From: an uncultured Atopobiaceae bacterium
Lineage (GTDB): Bacteria > Actinomycetota > Coriobacteriia > Coriobacteriales > Atopobiaceae
Length of the DNA stretch: 64,000 nucleotides
Assembly (NCBI GenBank): GCA_934792625.1
Contig: CAKVON010000005.1
Span: forward strand, 1 to 64,000
Direction of reading: 5' to 3'
Shown: one piece after another, positions 55,309-63,757 of the stretch
Numbering within the stretch: the stretch's first letter is position 1
Layout of the letters: every line of letters starts with the position of its first letter
Program-made: the position numbers and the translations under genes
Notes under the pieces: generated by a model
What the model was told of the DNA's origin: nothing
The model's database searches: none
The model's input: only the letters and a program-made list of their open reading frames with translations

Positions 55309-56532
55309 TTACTTGTAACGCACTTGGAAGTTGAGCTTGAACATCCATTTACCATCCCTCTGGAAGACGTAGCCATAGTCACCGTGGCCAGAAGAGGTGT
55401 CAGGATAATCAACGAAGCAATGGCGGTACAAGTAGGACTTGAACACATCGCCATCCAGGGCGTTTAGTGCCATAAGCTCGCCCTTCTCACTTACCGTAAG
55501 AAGCCCGCCGTTAACGTTGCTGGCACCATCCCACAGGGTACTGGCGGTAAGGCCGCAGTATGCCGAATATAGGAATTGCTTGAGCATGTAGGGATACTTG
55601 ACCTCGGAACGGGTTACGCCACATGGGTTGACCGCCACGAGCCATGACCCGATGGCCTCCATGGTGGTCCTACCCGAGAACTCACCCTCTAGGAAGTGGG
55701 CTTCCAAGATGGCGTCAACGACGCGAGCCAGGCGAGGATTCAGCAGATCGAGGTTCTCTTCGAAGGCAGCACAGCCCGCACGCTTTGCCAGCTCAAAACC
55801 AACGAAATCCACCTTCACGCCAGCAGCAACCATGCGCGCACAACGCTCTGTGACGCTCACATGGCCCGCAGCGTCACGGACCTGATTAATCTCTTCGGCA
55901 AGCTCGGAAGACATCCCATCGAGAACGTACAACGCAGCCGAGGCTCTTGCGGTATTAAACAAGGTCGAAACCTTGCCCCACTTGGTCTTGATCGAATACC
56001 CCACGTCGTCGCGGACCAAGCCAGAACGCGGGTCCTCCACACGTAGGTAGATATCGCTCTTATCACGACTACGAGCCTTGTAGTGACGGACCCCCGCACG
56101 CTCCAAGAAGCCTGCAAGACCCTCTGGCACGGAAAAAGGGGCACGGCGACGCTCAGCCACGAAGAGCAATAGCTCGTCGGCCTTGGCGGCAAACTCCACA
56201 GCGGAAATAGCCGCGGCGTCTTCGTCATTGACTACAACCTGGATAGTCGCTTCCAAACCCAAACCCACACGGCGATAACGAACCGTTCGAAAATCCGATT
56301 CATGACGGATAACCTCGAGAACGTTCAGATGAAAGCCGTCTATTGCCCGTTCGTCAGCAAGATCAAGAGTCCCAGTGGCGCAGAGGCGAAGCAGGACATA
56401 GAGCTCTCCCCACTCGCCGTAGTTAAGCTGCCCCGTAGAACGCGAAGGACAATCCTTCCCCATCTTTGAAACGGACACGATAGACTCATCGTCGAAGCCA
56501 AAGAGTGGCTGAGTGTCGGGATCCAGGCGCAA
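55309..56532 (-). CDS. HpaII-family type II restriction endonuclease
   Basis: The 407-residue protein resembles HpaII: LNYGEWGELYVLLRLC, ERRRAPFSVPEGL, and the catalytic core KSDIYLRVEDPRSG (acidic D) followed by VGYSIKTKWGKVSTLFNTA (S-x-K strand with K). HpaII cuts CCGG. It follows the methyltransferase by one base (TTG start at 56532 against TAG ending at 56534), giving a tight M-before-R arrangement on the minus strand. It is somewhat longer than HpaII itself. GC content is lower than in the methyltransferase gene, suggesting separate histories. Confidence 0.85.
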   Translation of the reverse strand: MRLDPDTQPLFGFDDESIVSVSKMGKDCPSRSTGQLNYGEWGELYVLLRLCATGTLDLADERAIDGFHLNVLEVIRHESDFRTVRYRRVGLGLEATIQVVVNDEDAAAISAVEFAAKADELLLFVAERRRAPFSVPEGLAGFLERAGVRHYKARSRDKSDIYLRVEDPRSGLVRDDVGYSIKTKWGKVSTLFNTARASAALYVLDGMSSELAEEINQVRDAAGHVSVTERCARMVAAGVKVDFVGFELAKRAGCAAFEENLDLLNPRLARVVDAILEAHFLEGEFSGRTTMEAIGSWLVAVNPCGVTRSEVKYPYMLKQFLYSAYCGLTASTLWDGASNVNGGLLTVSEKGELMALNALDGDVFKSYLYRHCFVDYPDTSSGHGDYGYVFQRDGKWMFKLNFQVRYK

Positions 56533-56533
56533 C

Positions 56534-57562
56534 CTAACGGTCCTTCTCGGCAGGGGCGTCCACGGTGTCGAGGACGGCCTTGATCTGGCGGGCGATGGCC
56601 TCGATGACGGGAACGGTGACCGTGTTGCCCATCTGCTTGTAGAGGTGGGTGTCGGCCAGGGGCAGCTCGTAGCTGTCGGGGAAGCCCTGGAGGCGGGCCC
56701 ACTCGCGCGGGGTCATCTTGCGGATGTCCTCGGTGTTGATGTTGCCCTTGATGTGGGTCGTGGGCACCATCGAGTGCTCGCGGTGGTCGATGATCAGGTT
56801 GCGCTCGCGGCCCATGCCGCCGCAGACGCAGGCGCCGGCGACGCCATCCAGGTCGCGGATCTCGTAGCCGAAGCCGTGACCCTTTGCCTCGTGGCGGGCG
56901 CGGTGGTCGCGCAGGACCTGCACGTAGCGGTCGGACAGGTAGTAGCGCGACGGGATGGGCGCGGGGTCCAGGATGTCGCGGATCGTGGCCGCCTGCTGCA
57001 GCGGCTCGGGGAAGTCGAAGGTGTCGGGCGCGATGTCGTTGCGGAAGCACACCAGGTAGATGCGCTCGCGGTTCTGCGGTACGCCGAAGTCGCGCGAGTT
57101 GAGGACCTGGTGGAAGACCTTGTAGCCGATCTGCTCGAAGGCGCCGACGATGACCTTGAAGGTGCGGCCGCGGTCGTGGTGCGTGAGGCCCTTGACGTTC
57201 TCGCAGAAGATGACCTTGGGCTGGTGGTGCTTGCAGATGCGAACGACCTCGGCGAACAGGGTGCCGCGCGACTTGCCGTAGTAGTCGTCGTCGAAGCCCT
57301 GGTGGCGCCCGGCGATGCTGAAGGCCTGGCACGGGAAGCCCGCGAGGCAGATGTCGAACTCGGGGACGTCCGCCTCGTCGACCTGCGTGATGTCACCCGC
57401 GATCTGGGGCAGCGGGCCGAAGTTGGCGCGATAGGTCTGCTGGGCGAACTTGTCCCACTCGCTGACGAAGACCGTCCGGTCGCTCTTGCCAAAGGCGCGC
57501 TCGAAGCCCAGGCGAATGCCGCCGATGCCCGCGAACAGGTCGATGCTCCTGTAGACCGTCAT
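56534..57562 (-). CDS. C5-cytosine DNA methyltransferase
   Basis: The 342-residue enzyme has the C5-MTase motifs: RSIDLFAGIGG (I), AGFPCQAFS with catalytic C78 (IV), CENVKGL (VI), NSRDFGVPQNRERIYLV (VIII), a target-recognition region (about 190-265), LQGFPDSY (IX) and QMGNTVTVPV (X). Paired with the HpaII-type nuclease, it probably methylates CCGG (inference from its partner). Its last residues AEKDR encode the dispersed word CTGCCGAGAAGGAC. I chose the ATG at 57562, where the family N-terminus begins; the ribosome site GGAAGG is 12 bases away. Confidence 0.92.
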   Translation of the reverse strand: MTVYRSIDLFAGIGGIRLGFERAFGKSDRTVFVSEWDKFAQQTYRANFGPLPQIAGDITQVDEADVPEFDICLAGFPCQAFSIAGRHQGFDDDYYGKSRGTLFAEVVRICKHHQPKVIFCENVKGLTHHDRGRTFKVIVGAFEQIGYKVFHQVLNSRDFGVPQNRERIYLVCFRNDIAPDTFDFPEPLQQAATIRDILDPAPIPSRYYLSDRYVQVLRDHRARHEAKGHGFGYEIRDLDGVAGACVCGGMGRERNLIIDHREHSMVPTTHIKGNINTEDIRKMTPREWARLQGFPDSYELPLADTHLYKQMGNTVTVPVIEAIARQIKAVLDTVDAPAEKDR

Positions 57563-57668
57563 GTGCCGAAAATGCCTTCCGTCGTAGGTGGTTGGCGCGA
57601 CGCCGCACGGGCGCACGCAACCGTTTAGTTTATCGCAGGAATTCTAACTGGCAGTCGAGACACAATAA

Positions 57669-57694
57669 GGCGGGCGACCTCTTGGCCGCCCGCC
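57669..57694 (-). terminator. Terminator upstream of the methyltransferase
   Basis: An 8-bp GC-only stem (57669-57676 with 57687-57694) is followed on the minus strand by TTATTGTG. It would end transcripts coming from the ABC exporter or from the small ORF before the restriction-modification genes. Confidence 0.65.
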
Positions 57695-57835
57695 CCTCGG
57701 TTTGCGCTTCCCTGCGCGGTCCCTCGCAGCGCCTGTCTGGTGGCGCTCTGGCTCCTGCGCAGCTGTCCGGTCCTTCCGTCTACCTTTTGGGTGCGCGACC
57801 TAACGTGTCGCCTCGTTGCCCTAATGCGATGGGCG

Positions 57836-57907
57836 CTAGCCTAGACGGGACTCGCGATGCCAGCTGCGGGACGCCTGACAATTCGTGTCTTCGCTGTTCA
57901 CTGGCAT
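57836..57907 (-). CDS. Possible 21-23-residue leader peptide
   Basis: AGGAGGTGATGCCAGTG on the minus strand places a full Shine-Dalgarno seven bases before the GTG at 57901 (or immediately before the ATG at 57907). The frame encodes a short peptide ending RSWHRESRLG. The strength of the ribosome site is unusual for a random frame. Confidence 0.35.
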   Translation of the reverse strand: MPVNSEDTNCQASRSWHRESRLG

Positions 57908-58055
57908 CACCTCCTGGGTCGGCCGTCGGTATCGTCGCGGCCCCTTTGCTTACTCGCATCTTACCCACGGCACTTCTCGGCAACGCGAGGCGCGACCTGC
58001 CGCCGCGAGCGGTACGTATTGGGTGGCAAACGGCAGGTCGCGCAAAAAATGCTGG

Positions 58056-59252
58056 CTAGGCGCGAGATCGCGTTCGCGCGAGTGCCAGGCCGGCGGACGC
58101 AAAAGCCACGGCAAACAGCAGCGTGACACCCACACCGGTAAAGTAGGCGCCCATGACGGCGGGCGTGGGGCTGGCGGCGTCGAGCACGGTCGTGATCGCG
58201 TCATTGGTCCAGAAGGTGGGCACGAGGTGCGCCGCTGCTACGACGCCCGCACCCATGATCGACAGGGGCACCCAGGCGCCGCCCATGAAGCTCATGACCA
58301 TGCCGAGCACGTTGCCCACCGCGTTGAGGATCTGCTCGCGCGCGCCGAGCTGGGTGCAGAGAAACGCGATTGCGAGCGGCACGGCGGCGAAGGCGAGGTT
58401 GGCGGCAAACGCCAGCGTAACCTGCCACGCGGGCAGGGTGCTCACGGGCCCCCACAGAGCCACGAGACCAACCGCGGCCGAGACCGCCGACACCGCCAGG
58501 GTGAGCACCGCGCAGGCGGCAAGCGTGGCCAGGGCGCGCGAGCGGGAGGCCTGGGGGCCGGCCTCCAGGCGGCGGCGCAGGTCAGGGTCGGACATCGCCG
58601 TGAGGACCATGCCGACGCACACGATGACCGACGAGGTGACCGCATAGGTGCCAAAGCGCAGATACTGGCCAAGCTGGTCGGCGGCACCCCACGCCTGAGC
58701 GTTCTTGGAGCGAATCTTGACCCGGGCGCGGCTCTCGGCGGCATCGTTGGCGAGAAGGGCGATCGTGGCCCGGTCGGCATCCTTATGCATGGCGGCGGCA
58801 GAGCCCGCCAGGCTGGCCCAGCGCTGCGCCTCGACGCCAGCCAGGGCCGACGCCTGGGTGCTGACGCCATAGGCCTCCTCGACCGCGGGGAGCTCGCGGC
58901 CGCCGCGGGCCGCCTCGACGAGGTCGCGGCCGAAGCCGGACGGAACGACGAAGACGCAGTCGACGCGACCCGTGGCAACGCCATCCTGCAGCTCGGCAGG
59001 GTCGTCGGCGACGTCTGCCAGGTCGTAGCGGCTTGCCATGTGGTCGACGAACGCACGGGAGACGTCCGACCCGTCGCGGTCGACGATGGCGACCGTCGCC
59101 GGGTAGGGCTCGTAGGTCGTGGCGGCGTCGGGGGTGGACGTCCCCATGGACAGCGCGATGAACGCGCCCATGAGCGAGACGAACACGGTGTAGACGACGA
59201 GGTAGAGCGGGTGCGCCAGGGCGACCCGCAACGCGGCCCTAAAGGTGCTCAT
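58056..59252 (-). CDS. ABC-2-type transporter permease (second)
   Basis: The 398-residue protein has the ABC-2/YhgE-like arrangement: first membrane helix (LYLVVYTVFVSLMGAFIAL), an ectodomain of about 190 residues with ATVAIVDRDGS and VFVVPSGFGRDL, then five membrane helices. It partners with the permease encoded by the overlapping upstream gene (14 bp) and the ATPase beyond it to form an exporter. The ATG at 59252 has GGGAGG seven bases upstream. The exported substrate may be an antimicrobial or lipid but cannot be deduced. Confidence 0.87.
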   Translation of the reverse strand: MSTFRAALRVALAHPLYLVVYTVFVSLMGAFIALSMGTSTPDAATTYEPYPATVAIVDRDGSDVSRAFVDHMASRYDLADVADDPAELQDGVATGRVDCVFVVPSGFGRDLVEAARGGRELPAVEEAYGVSTQASALAGVEAQRWASLAGSAAAMHKDADRATIALLANDAAESRARVKIRSKNAQAWGAADQLGQYLRFGTYAVTSSVIVCVGMVLTAMSDPDLRRRLEAGPQASRSRALATLAACAVLTLAVSAVSAAVGLVALWGPVSTLPAWQVTLAFAANLAFAAVPLAIAFLCTQLGAREQILNAVGNVLGMVMSFMGGAWVPLSIMGAGVVAAAHLVPTFWTNDAITTVLDAASPTPAVMGAYFTGVGVTLLFAVAFASAGLALARTRSRA

Positions 59253-60465
59253 AGCGCTGCCTCCCAAACATGATCGCGGCGGCCAGAAGCAGCAGGGCGG
59301 CGAGCCCGACGCACATCCCGGCACGCAGGAGGAACGGGGTCAGGTCCTGGTAGAAGTACAGGCTGGTGAACATGTCGCTGATGAGCTTGGGCGGGTTGAG
59401 CCAGGCCTCGGCCGGGCACGCGCGCGCCACCCGGTCCGCAAGCGCCATGGCGGGCGTGCCGTACATGCCCGCGAACAACGACCCCAGGCAGATAAGGCCC
59501 GTGAGAAGGCCGCCGCGGGCCTGCTGGCCCCCGCGGATGGGAACGACGCCCACGAGCAGGCCGATCGCCACGGACAGAAGCGATGCCACGGCCAGGCCGA
59601 CGAGGGCAAGCCCTTCTCGGCCGGAGAAGTCGACGTCGCAGACGAGGCGCACGTAGGCGAAGACGGCGCACAGCATGGCGACGGCCACGAGCCAGCAGCC
59701 GACGAGGGTTCCCGCCAGGGTGACGGAACGCCTCTGGCCCGAGGCGCAGCGGCGCGCGCCCAAGGCCGACAGATCGCCGGCGGCGGCGAAGGCCATCGAC
59801 GAGGCGGACTCTGCCGAGAAGAGCGCGGCCATGGCGAGCAGCGCGTAGTAGAAGCGGACGGTGTCGTCGGGCGTGGAGCGCGTGAGCGAGATGCGCTCGA
59901 CGCGGCCGGAGATGCCGAGGGCGTCGGAGACGGTGGCGGCGTCTATGGAGCCGTCGGCGAGGGAGGCCCGAATCAGGGCGCTCGACTGGGTGTAGGAGCT
60001 GGCCACGGTCTCGAGGATGGAGCGGTTGACGCTGGAGTCGCCCGTGCCGTCGCCGGAGGCGCCGCCTGCCAGGGTCACGATCGGCGCGAGGTCGGCGAGG
60101 GCGACGTCGGCGGACGTGGCGGTGGCTGGCGCGGCGGCAGACGAGGCGTCGACCGCGTAGATGCCCGCGACCTTGCCCTCGTCCAGCAGCCTTGTGGCCC
60201 GCTCGGGCGTGTCGACCTCGGTTACCGCAAGAAGGGCGTCGTCGCCTTCGGAGAGCGCCGCGACGACGTTGGAGAAGCCCGAACGACCCCAGGCCTCATC
60301 GGCGACGACGGCCACGGGCGCGCTGGCCACGGTGTCGGAGTTCTTGAGGTTGGCGAACATGAACAGGAACAAGGTCGCCAGCACGATCGGGAACGCCAGG
60401 GTCCAGACCCACACCGCACCGGAGCGCAGCTGCGCGAGGACGGTGGCCTTGATGGTGGATAGCAT
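59239..60465 (-). CDS. ABC-2-type transporter permease (first)
   Basis: The 408-residue protein has the same plan as its neighbour: N-terminal helix (VWTLAFPIVLATLFLFMFANL), an extracytoplasmic region (about 45-215) with PVAVVADEAWG, then six helices. It begins 10 bp after the ATPase stop, with AGGGGG upstream of the ATG at 60465, and overlaps the second permease by 14 bp. Together they form a heteromeric ABC-2 exporter. Confidence 0.87.
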   Translation of the reverse strand: MLSTIKATVLAQLRSGAVWVWTLAFPIVLATLFLFMFANLKNSDTVASAPVAVVADEAWGRSGFSNVVAALSEGDDALLAVTEVDTPERATRLLDEGKVAGIYAVDASSAAAPATATSADVALADLAPIVTLAGGASGDGTGDSSVNRSILETVASSYTQSSALIRASLADGSIDAATVSDALGISGRVERISLTRSTPDDTVRFYYALLAMAALFSAESASSMAFAAAGDLSALGARRCASGQRRSVTLAGTLVGCWLVAVAMLCAVFAYVRLVCDVDFSGREGLALVGLAVASLLSVAIGLLVGVVPIRGGQQARGGLLTGLICLGSLFAGMYGTPAMALADRVARACPAEAWLNPPKLISDMFTSLYFYQDLTPFLLRAGMCVGLAALLLLAAAIMFGRQRYEHL

Positions 60466-60475
60466 CGGTCGCCCC

Positions 60476-61474
60476 CTAGTCGCGCAGCTCGCGGCCGGTG
60501 ATCTCGAGGAACACGTCATTGAGGGTCGGCGGCTCCGAGAAGACGCGGCCAAGCTCGACCCCGCGCGAGCGCAGCGTGTCGAGGATGTCGGTGAGGTTAT
60601 GCGGATAGGCCTCGCACGAGCAGGTGAGCGTGCCCGCGGCAAACGTGGCGCCGATGACGTGCGGCAGGTCGCGCACGGCGGCGAGCACGTCGTCGGGGAG
60701 GTCGGCGAGCTCGACCACGACCTTCTCGCCCATGCCGATCATGCGCTTGAGCTCGTCGTTGGTGCCCTCGGCCAGGGTGCGGCCGCCGTCCATGATCATG
60801 ATGCGGGAGCAGATCTTCTCGACCTCCTCCATGTAGTGGCTGGTGTAGACCACCGTGGCGCCCTCGTCGCGCAGGCGACAGATGCCGTCGAGGATGGCGT
60901 TGCGGCTCTGGGGGTCGACGGCGACCGTGGGCTCGTCGAAGAAGATGAGCTCGGGCTTGTGGGCGATGCCACAGGCGATGTTGAGGCGACGGGCAAGGCC
61001 ACCCGAGAGCTTCTTGGGGCGGAAGCCTACGAAGTCGCCGAGGCCCACGAAGTCGATGGCCTCGTCCACCAGCCGGCGGCGACGGACACGGTCGCCCACG
61101 TACAGGCTGCAGAAGTAGTCGATGTTCTCGCGCACGGTGAGCTCGTCGAACACGGCGACCTGCTGCGGGACGACGCCGATGCGACGCTTGAGGTCGTAGC
61201 GGTCGGGAGCCATGGGCTGGCCGAACAGCTCGATCGTGCCACGGTCGTAGGTGAGCAGCTGCAGGATGCAGTTGATGGTGGTCGTCTTGCCGGAGCCGTT
61301 GGGGCCCAAAAGGCCGAAGATCTCGCCGCGGGCGATGCGCAGGTCGAAGTGGTCGAGCGCCAACAGGTCGCCGTAGCGCTTGACCAGGCCCTCGACACGG
61401 ACGACGTCGCTGGTGGAAGCGGTCGCGGGGGCAGGCGCGCCCGCGGCGGGCGTGGTGGTCGGGTTGGTTGGCAT
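60476..61474 (-). CDS. ABC-2-type transporter ATP-binding protein
   Basis: The 332-residue DrrA/CcmA-type ATPase has Walker A GPNGSGKT (57-64), VPQQVAVFDELTV (Q-loop), KLSGGLARRLNIA (signature), LIFFDEPTVAVDP (Walker B, D-loop) and YTSHYMEE (switch histidine). The first 22 residues are a Thr/Ala/Pro-rich extension, and a C-terminal regulatory domain of about 90 residues follows. It energises the two downstream permeases. A dispersed CTTCTCGG word lies 13 bp upstream of the start. It is divergent from the two-component system, which probably regulates it. Confidence 0.93.
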   Translation of the reverse strand: MPTNPTTTPAAGAPAPATASTSDVVRVEGLVKRYGDLLALDHFDLRIARGEIFGLLGPNGSGKTTTINCILQLLTYDRGTIELFGQPMAPDRYDLKRRIGVVPQQVAVFDELTVRENIDYFCSLYVGDRVRRRRLVDEAIDFVGLGDFVGFRPKKLSGGLARRLNIACGIAHKPELIFFDEPTVAVDPQSRNAILDGICRLRDEGATVVYTSHYMEEVEKICSRIMIMDGGRTLAEGTNDELKRMIGMGEKVVVELADLPDDVLAAVRDLPHVIGATFAAGTLTCSCEAYPHNLTDILDTLRSRGVELGRVFSEPPTLNDVFLEITGRELRD

Positions 61475-61555
61475 GCGGGTCCTCTCTTCTCGGCAGGCGA
61501 CGGGCGGGTCGCCGGCGCGATTGTTGACTCGACCATACGAGAAAGCGAGGGCGGA

Positions 61556-61573
61556 TGACAGTGAGTTTTGTCA
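61556..61573. promoter_or_regulatory. Inverted repeat in divergent ABC / two-component promoter region
   Basis: TGACA (61556-61560) and TGTCA (61569-61573) flank 8 bp between the ABC ATPase and the histidine-kinase gene. It may be the response-regulator binding site. Confidence 0.3.
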
Positions 61574-61626
61574 CCACCCGCCCCGCGCACTCCCCCGCGG
61601 CGGACACGCCCCCTACAATTGGCCCC

Positions 61627-62817
61627 ATGAGCAGGCTCTGGGACAAAGCGATCGTCTATCTCTGCTGCCTTGCCGCGGCGTCACGCTACGGCCAGGGGGT
61701 GGGGGCGGTCGTGTGCGCGCTGGCCGCCGCAACACTCGCCTGCCTGACCGAGGCCGCCCGACCAAGCATTGCCCGACCCGAGCGCCTGCGCGCAGCCGTC
61801 GCCTGTGCGGCGGCGTGTGCTGGCATCGCCTTCCCGCAGGCACTTCCCTACTGCCCGCTAGCCGCCTACGAGCTGGCAACCGCCTGGCCCGTGCGGCAGG
61901 ACCGCGAGGTTGCGGGTCCCACCTGCGTGGCCTGCGTCGCATCCGGGGCACTTCTCGCCATCGCGCTTGTGACCCGAGCCACGTTCGAGCCGCACGCCTT
62001 GGACGTGACGGCGTTGCTCGCCCTCTTTTGTGCGACGGCGACGTTGCTGGCCCTGCGCACGACGCACTCCGAGCGCGAGCATGCGGACAACCTGCGCGTA
62101 AGGGACGACCTGCAGGGACGCTCCCTGAGGCTTGCGGCGGCAAACCGCGACCTAGCCAGTCGGCGCGAATACGAGGTCGAGGTCGCGACGCTCGCCGAGC
62201 GCGCACGCATAGCGCGCGAGATTCACGACAACGTGGGCCACCTGCTGACAAGGGCCAGGCTGCAGGCCGAGGCTCTGCGCGTGGTGCATGCAGACGAACC
62301 GGGCGTGGCCGCCGACTTCGCCGACGTGAGCCATACGGTGGACGAGGCCCTCGACATGGTCCGGGCAAGCGTCCACGACTTGCGTGACGACTCCATCGAC
62401 CTGGGCGTCCAGCTGCGCCAAGCCGCGAGCGACGTCACTGCGAACACCCCCGCCACCGTGGCCGTGGAGGTCTGCTGCGAGTCGGCCGACGCCAACGTGA
62501 GCGCCTGCCTGGTCGCCGTCGCACGCGAGGCAATGTCCAACGCGTTGCGGCACGGCCACGCCCGCACGATCGAGCTGCGCTGCGTCGAGCACCCCTCGCT
62601 CTACCAGCTCGTCGTCCTCGACGACGGCGGAACATGTGGGACGGGCGATTGCGTCAAGGGGGCCAGTGGCATGGGGCTCGCCTCGATGCGCGAGCGCATC
62701 GAGGGCCTCGGCGGTTCCTTCGCGGCGGGGCCACGCCCTGACGCCTGTGGATGGCGGGTCTTCGCCTCGGTTCCCAAACGAAACGCACGAACCCAACGGA
62801 AGGTATCAGACGCATGA
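61627..62817 (+). CDS. NarL-type sensor histidine kinase
   Basis: The 396-residue membrane kinase has about five hydrophobic segments (residues 10-170) with short loops and no large sensor domain. The HisKA_3 dimerisation motif ARIAREIHDNVGH follows with H200 as phospho-acceptor, then a HATPase domain with AREAMSNALRHG (N box) and GMGLASMRERI (G2). The intramembrane-sensing layout suggests detection of membrane stress or antimicrobials. The ATG is at 61627; an upstream GTG/ATG frame from 61555 is possible. It overlaps the response-regulator start by ATGA. Confidence 0.9.
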   Translation: MSRLWDKAIVYLCCLAAASRYGQGVGAVVCALAAATLACLTEAARPSIARPERLRAAVACAAACAGIAFPQALPYCPLAAYELATAWPVRQDREVAGPTCVACVASGALLAIALVTRATFEPHALDVTALLALFCATATLLALRTTHSEREHADNLRVRDDLQGRSLRLAAANRDLASRREYEVEVATLAERARIAREIHDNVGHLLTRARLQAEALRVVHADEPGVAADFADVSHTVDEALDMVRASVHDLRDDSIDLGVQLRQAASDVTANTPATVAVEVCCESADANVSACLVAVAREAMSNALRHGHARTIELRCVEHPSLYQLVVLDDGGTCGTGDCVKGASGMGLASMRERIEGLGGSFAAGPRPDACGWRVFASVPKRNARTQRKVSDA

Positions 62818-63491
62818 GAATCATCGTTGTGGACGACGACCGCCTGGTGTGCGACTCGCTCAAGATCATCCTCGGAGCACGCGGCGACATAGAGGTCGCG
62901 GGCATCGGCTCCACGGGCCACGACGCCGTGAGGCTCTACCACGATCTGCGGCCCGACATCGCGCTTCTGGACATACAGATGCCCGAGCTCGACGGCCTCG
63001 CCGCGGCGCGCGCGATTCTTGCGGATGACCCGCAGGCGCGCATTGTCTTTCTCACCACGTTTGCCGACGACGAATACATTGTCTCGGCGCTGCGCCTGGG
63101 GGCGCGTGGCTACCTCATCAAGACCGACGTCGCCACCATACCGCCCGCGCTGGAGCAGGTCATGGCTGGCAAGCGCATCCTGGAGGGACGCGCCGTCGCC
63201 GACGTCGACTTTGCCGCCGCGGGCAACGCCGCTCCCTCTGCCGAGAAGGACCCTGGGGCAGACGACGCCCGCCCGACGGACGTGCCCAGCCTGCGTCCCG
63301 CAGCGTTCTCCTGCCTGACGGAGCGAGAGTACGAGGTCGTTCGCCTGATCGCCCAAGGCCTGGACAACAGGCAGATTGCGACGGAGGCCTACATGGGCGA
63401 AGGCACCGTCCGCAATCATATAAGCACGATTCTGACCAAGCTAGGCCTTCGCAACCGCACGCAGATCGCCATCGCCTACCTGCGGGGATAG
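62814..63491 (+). CDS. NarL/LuxR-type response regulator
   Basis: The 225-residue protein has a receiver domain (IIVVDDDRLVCDSL, phospho-acceptor D53 in LLDIQMPELDG, LTTFADDEYI, ARGYLIKTD) and a C-terminal LuxR-type HTH (LTEREYEVVRLIAQGLDNRQIA, TVRNHISTILTKL in outline). A 30-residue disordered linker includes AEKDPG, encoded by the dispersed CTGCCGAGAAGGAC word. The ATG overlaps the kinase TGA. It likely controls the divergent ABC-2 exporter. Confidence 0.94.
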   Translation: MRIIVVDDDRLVCDSLKIILGARGDIEVAGIGSTGHDAVRLYHDLRPDIALLDIQMPELDGLAAARAILADDPQARIVFLTTFADDEYIVSALRLGARGYLIKTDVATIPPALEQVMAGKRILEGRAVADVDFAAAGNAAPSAEKDPGADDARPTDVPSLRPAAFSCLTEREYEVVRLIAQGLDNRQIATEAYMGEGTVRNHISTILTKLGLRNRTQIAIAYLRG

Positions 63492-63534
63492 GGCAATCGC
63501 GGAGACCGCTGCGGAGGTTGAATACAAGGGCGGT

Positions 63535-63747
63535 GTGGACTCCGTCCGGGCGGAAGGAATGCTCGATAGGAAGGCACCCGCCTACTCATGGAGTGGCGCG
63601 GCGCCAATCCCCTCGAAGGGACAGACCGCAAAGATCTCCGACATATGCTGGCGCTATGGGCAAGAGAAGTACCATTACTACCTCGAGGACCCTTCCGGCA
63701 GGCCCATCAAGAGGCGCTACTTCGAGGACGAGCTGAAGGACGCGTAG
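63535..63747 (+). CDS. Hypothetical protein (about 70 residues)
   Basis: I do not recognise this gene. The frame from the GTG at 63535 encodes a small basic protein with APAYSWSGAAPIP, DICWRYGQEKYHYYL and GRPIKRRYFEDELKDA. The rich content of Tyr, Trp and charged residues looks like real protein rather than a shadow. The frame is open further upstream without a better start. It could be the remnant of a larger domain. It lies 43 bp after the response regulator. Confidence 0.45.
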   Translation: MDSVRAEGMLDRKAPAYSWSGAAPIPSKGQTAKISDICWRYGQEKYHYYLEDPSGRPIKRRYFEDELKDA

Positions 63748-63757
63748 CCGTATACCG

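Larger units (their letters stand above)
57563..58055. other. Gene-poor 490-bp region between ABC permease and methyltransferase
   Basis: The region contains a tiny minus-strand ORF with a very strong ribosome site (57836-57907), then about 140 bp rich in short inverted repeats (57700-57835), and a terminator at 57669-57694. A dispersed CTTCTCGG word is at 57973-57980. It could be a small RNA or an attenuator-like leader on the minus strand, or a spacer left by insertion. No tRNA or known riboswitch was recognised. Confidence 0.4.
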
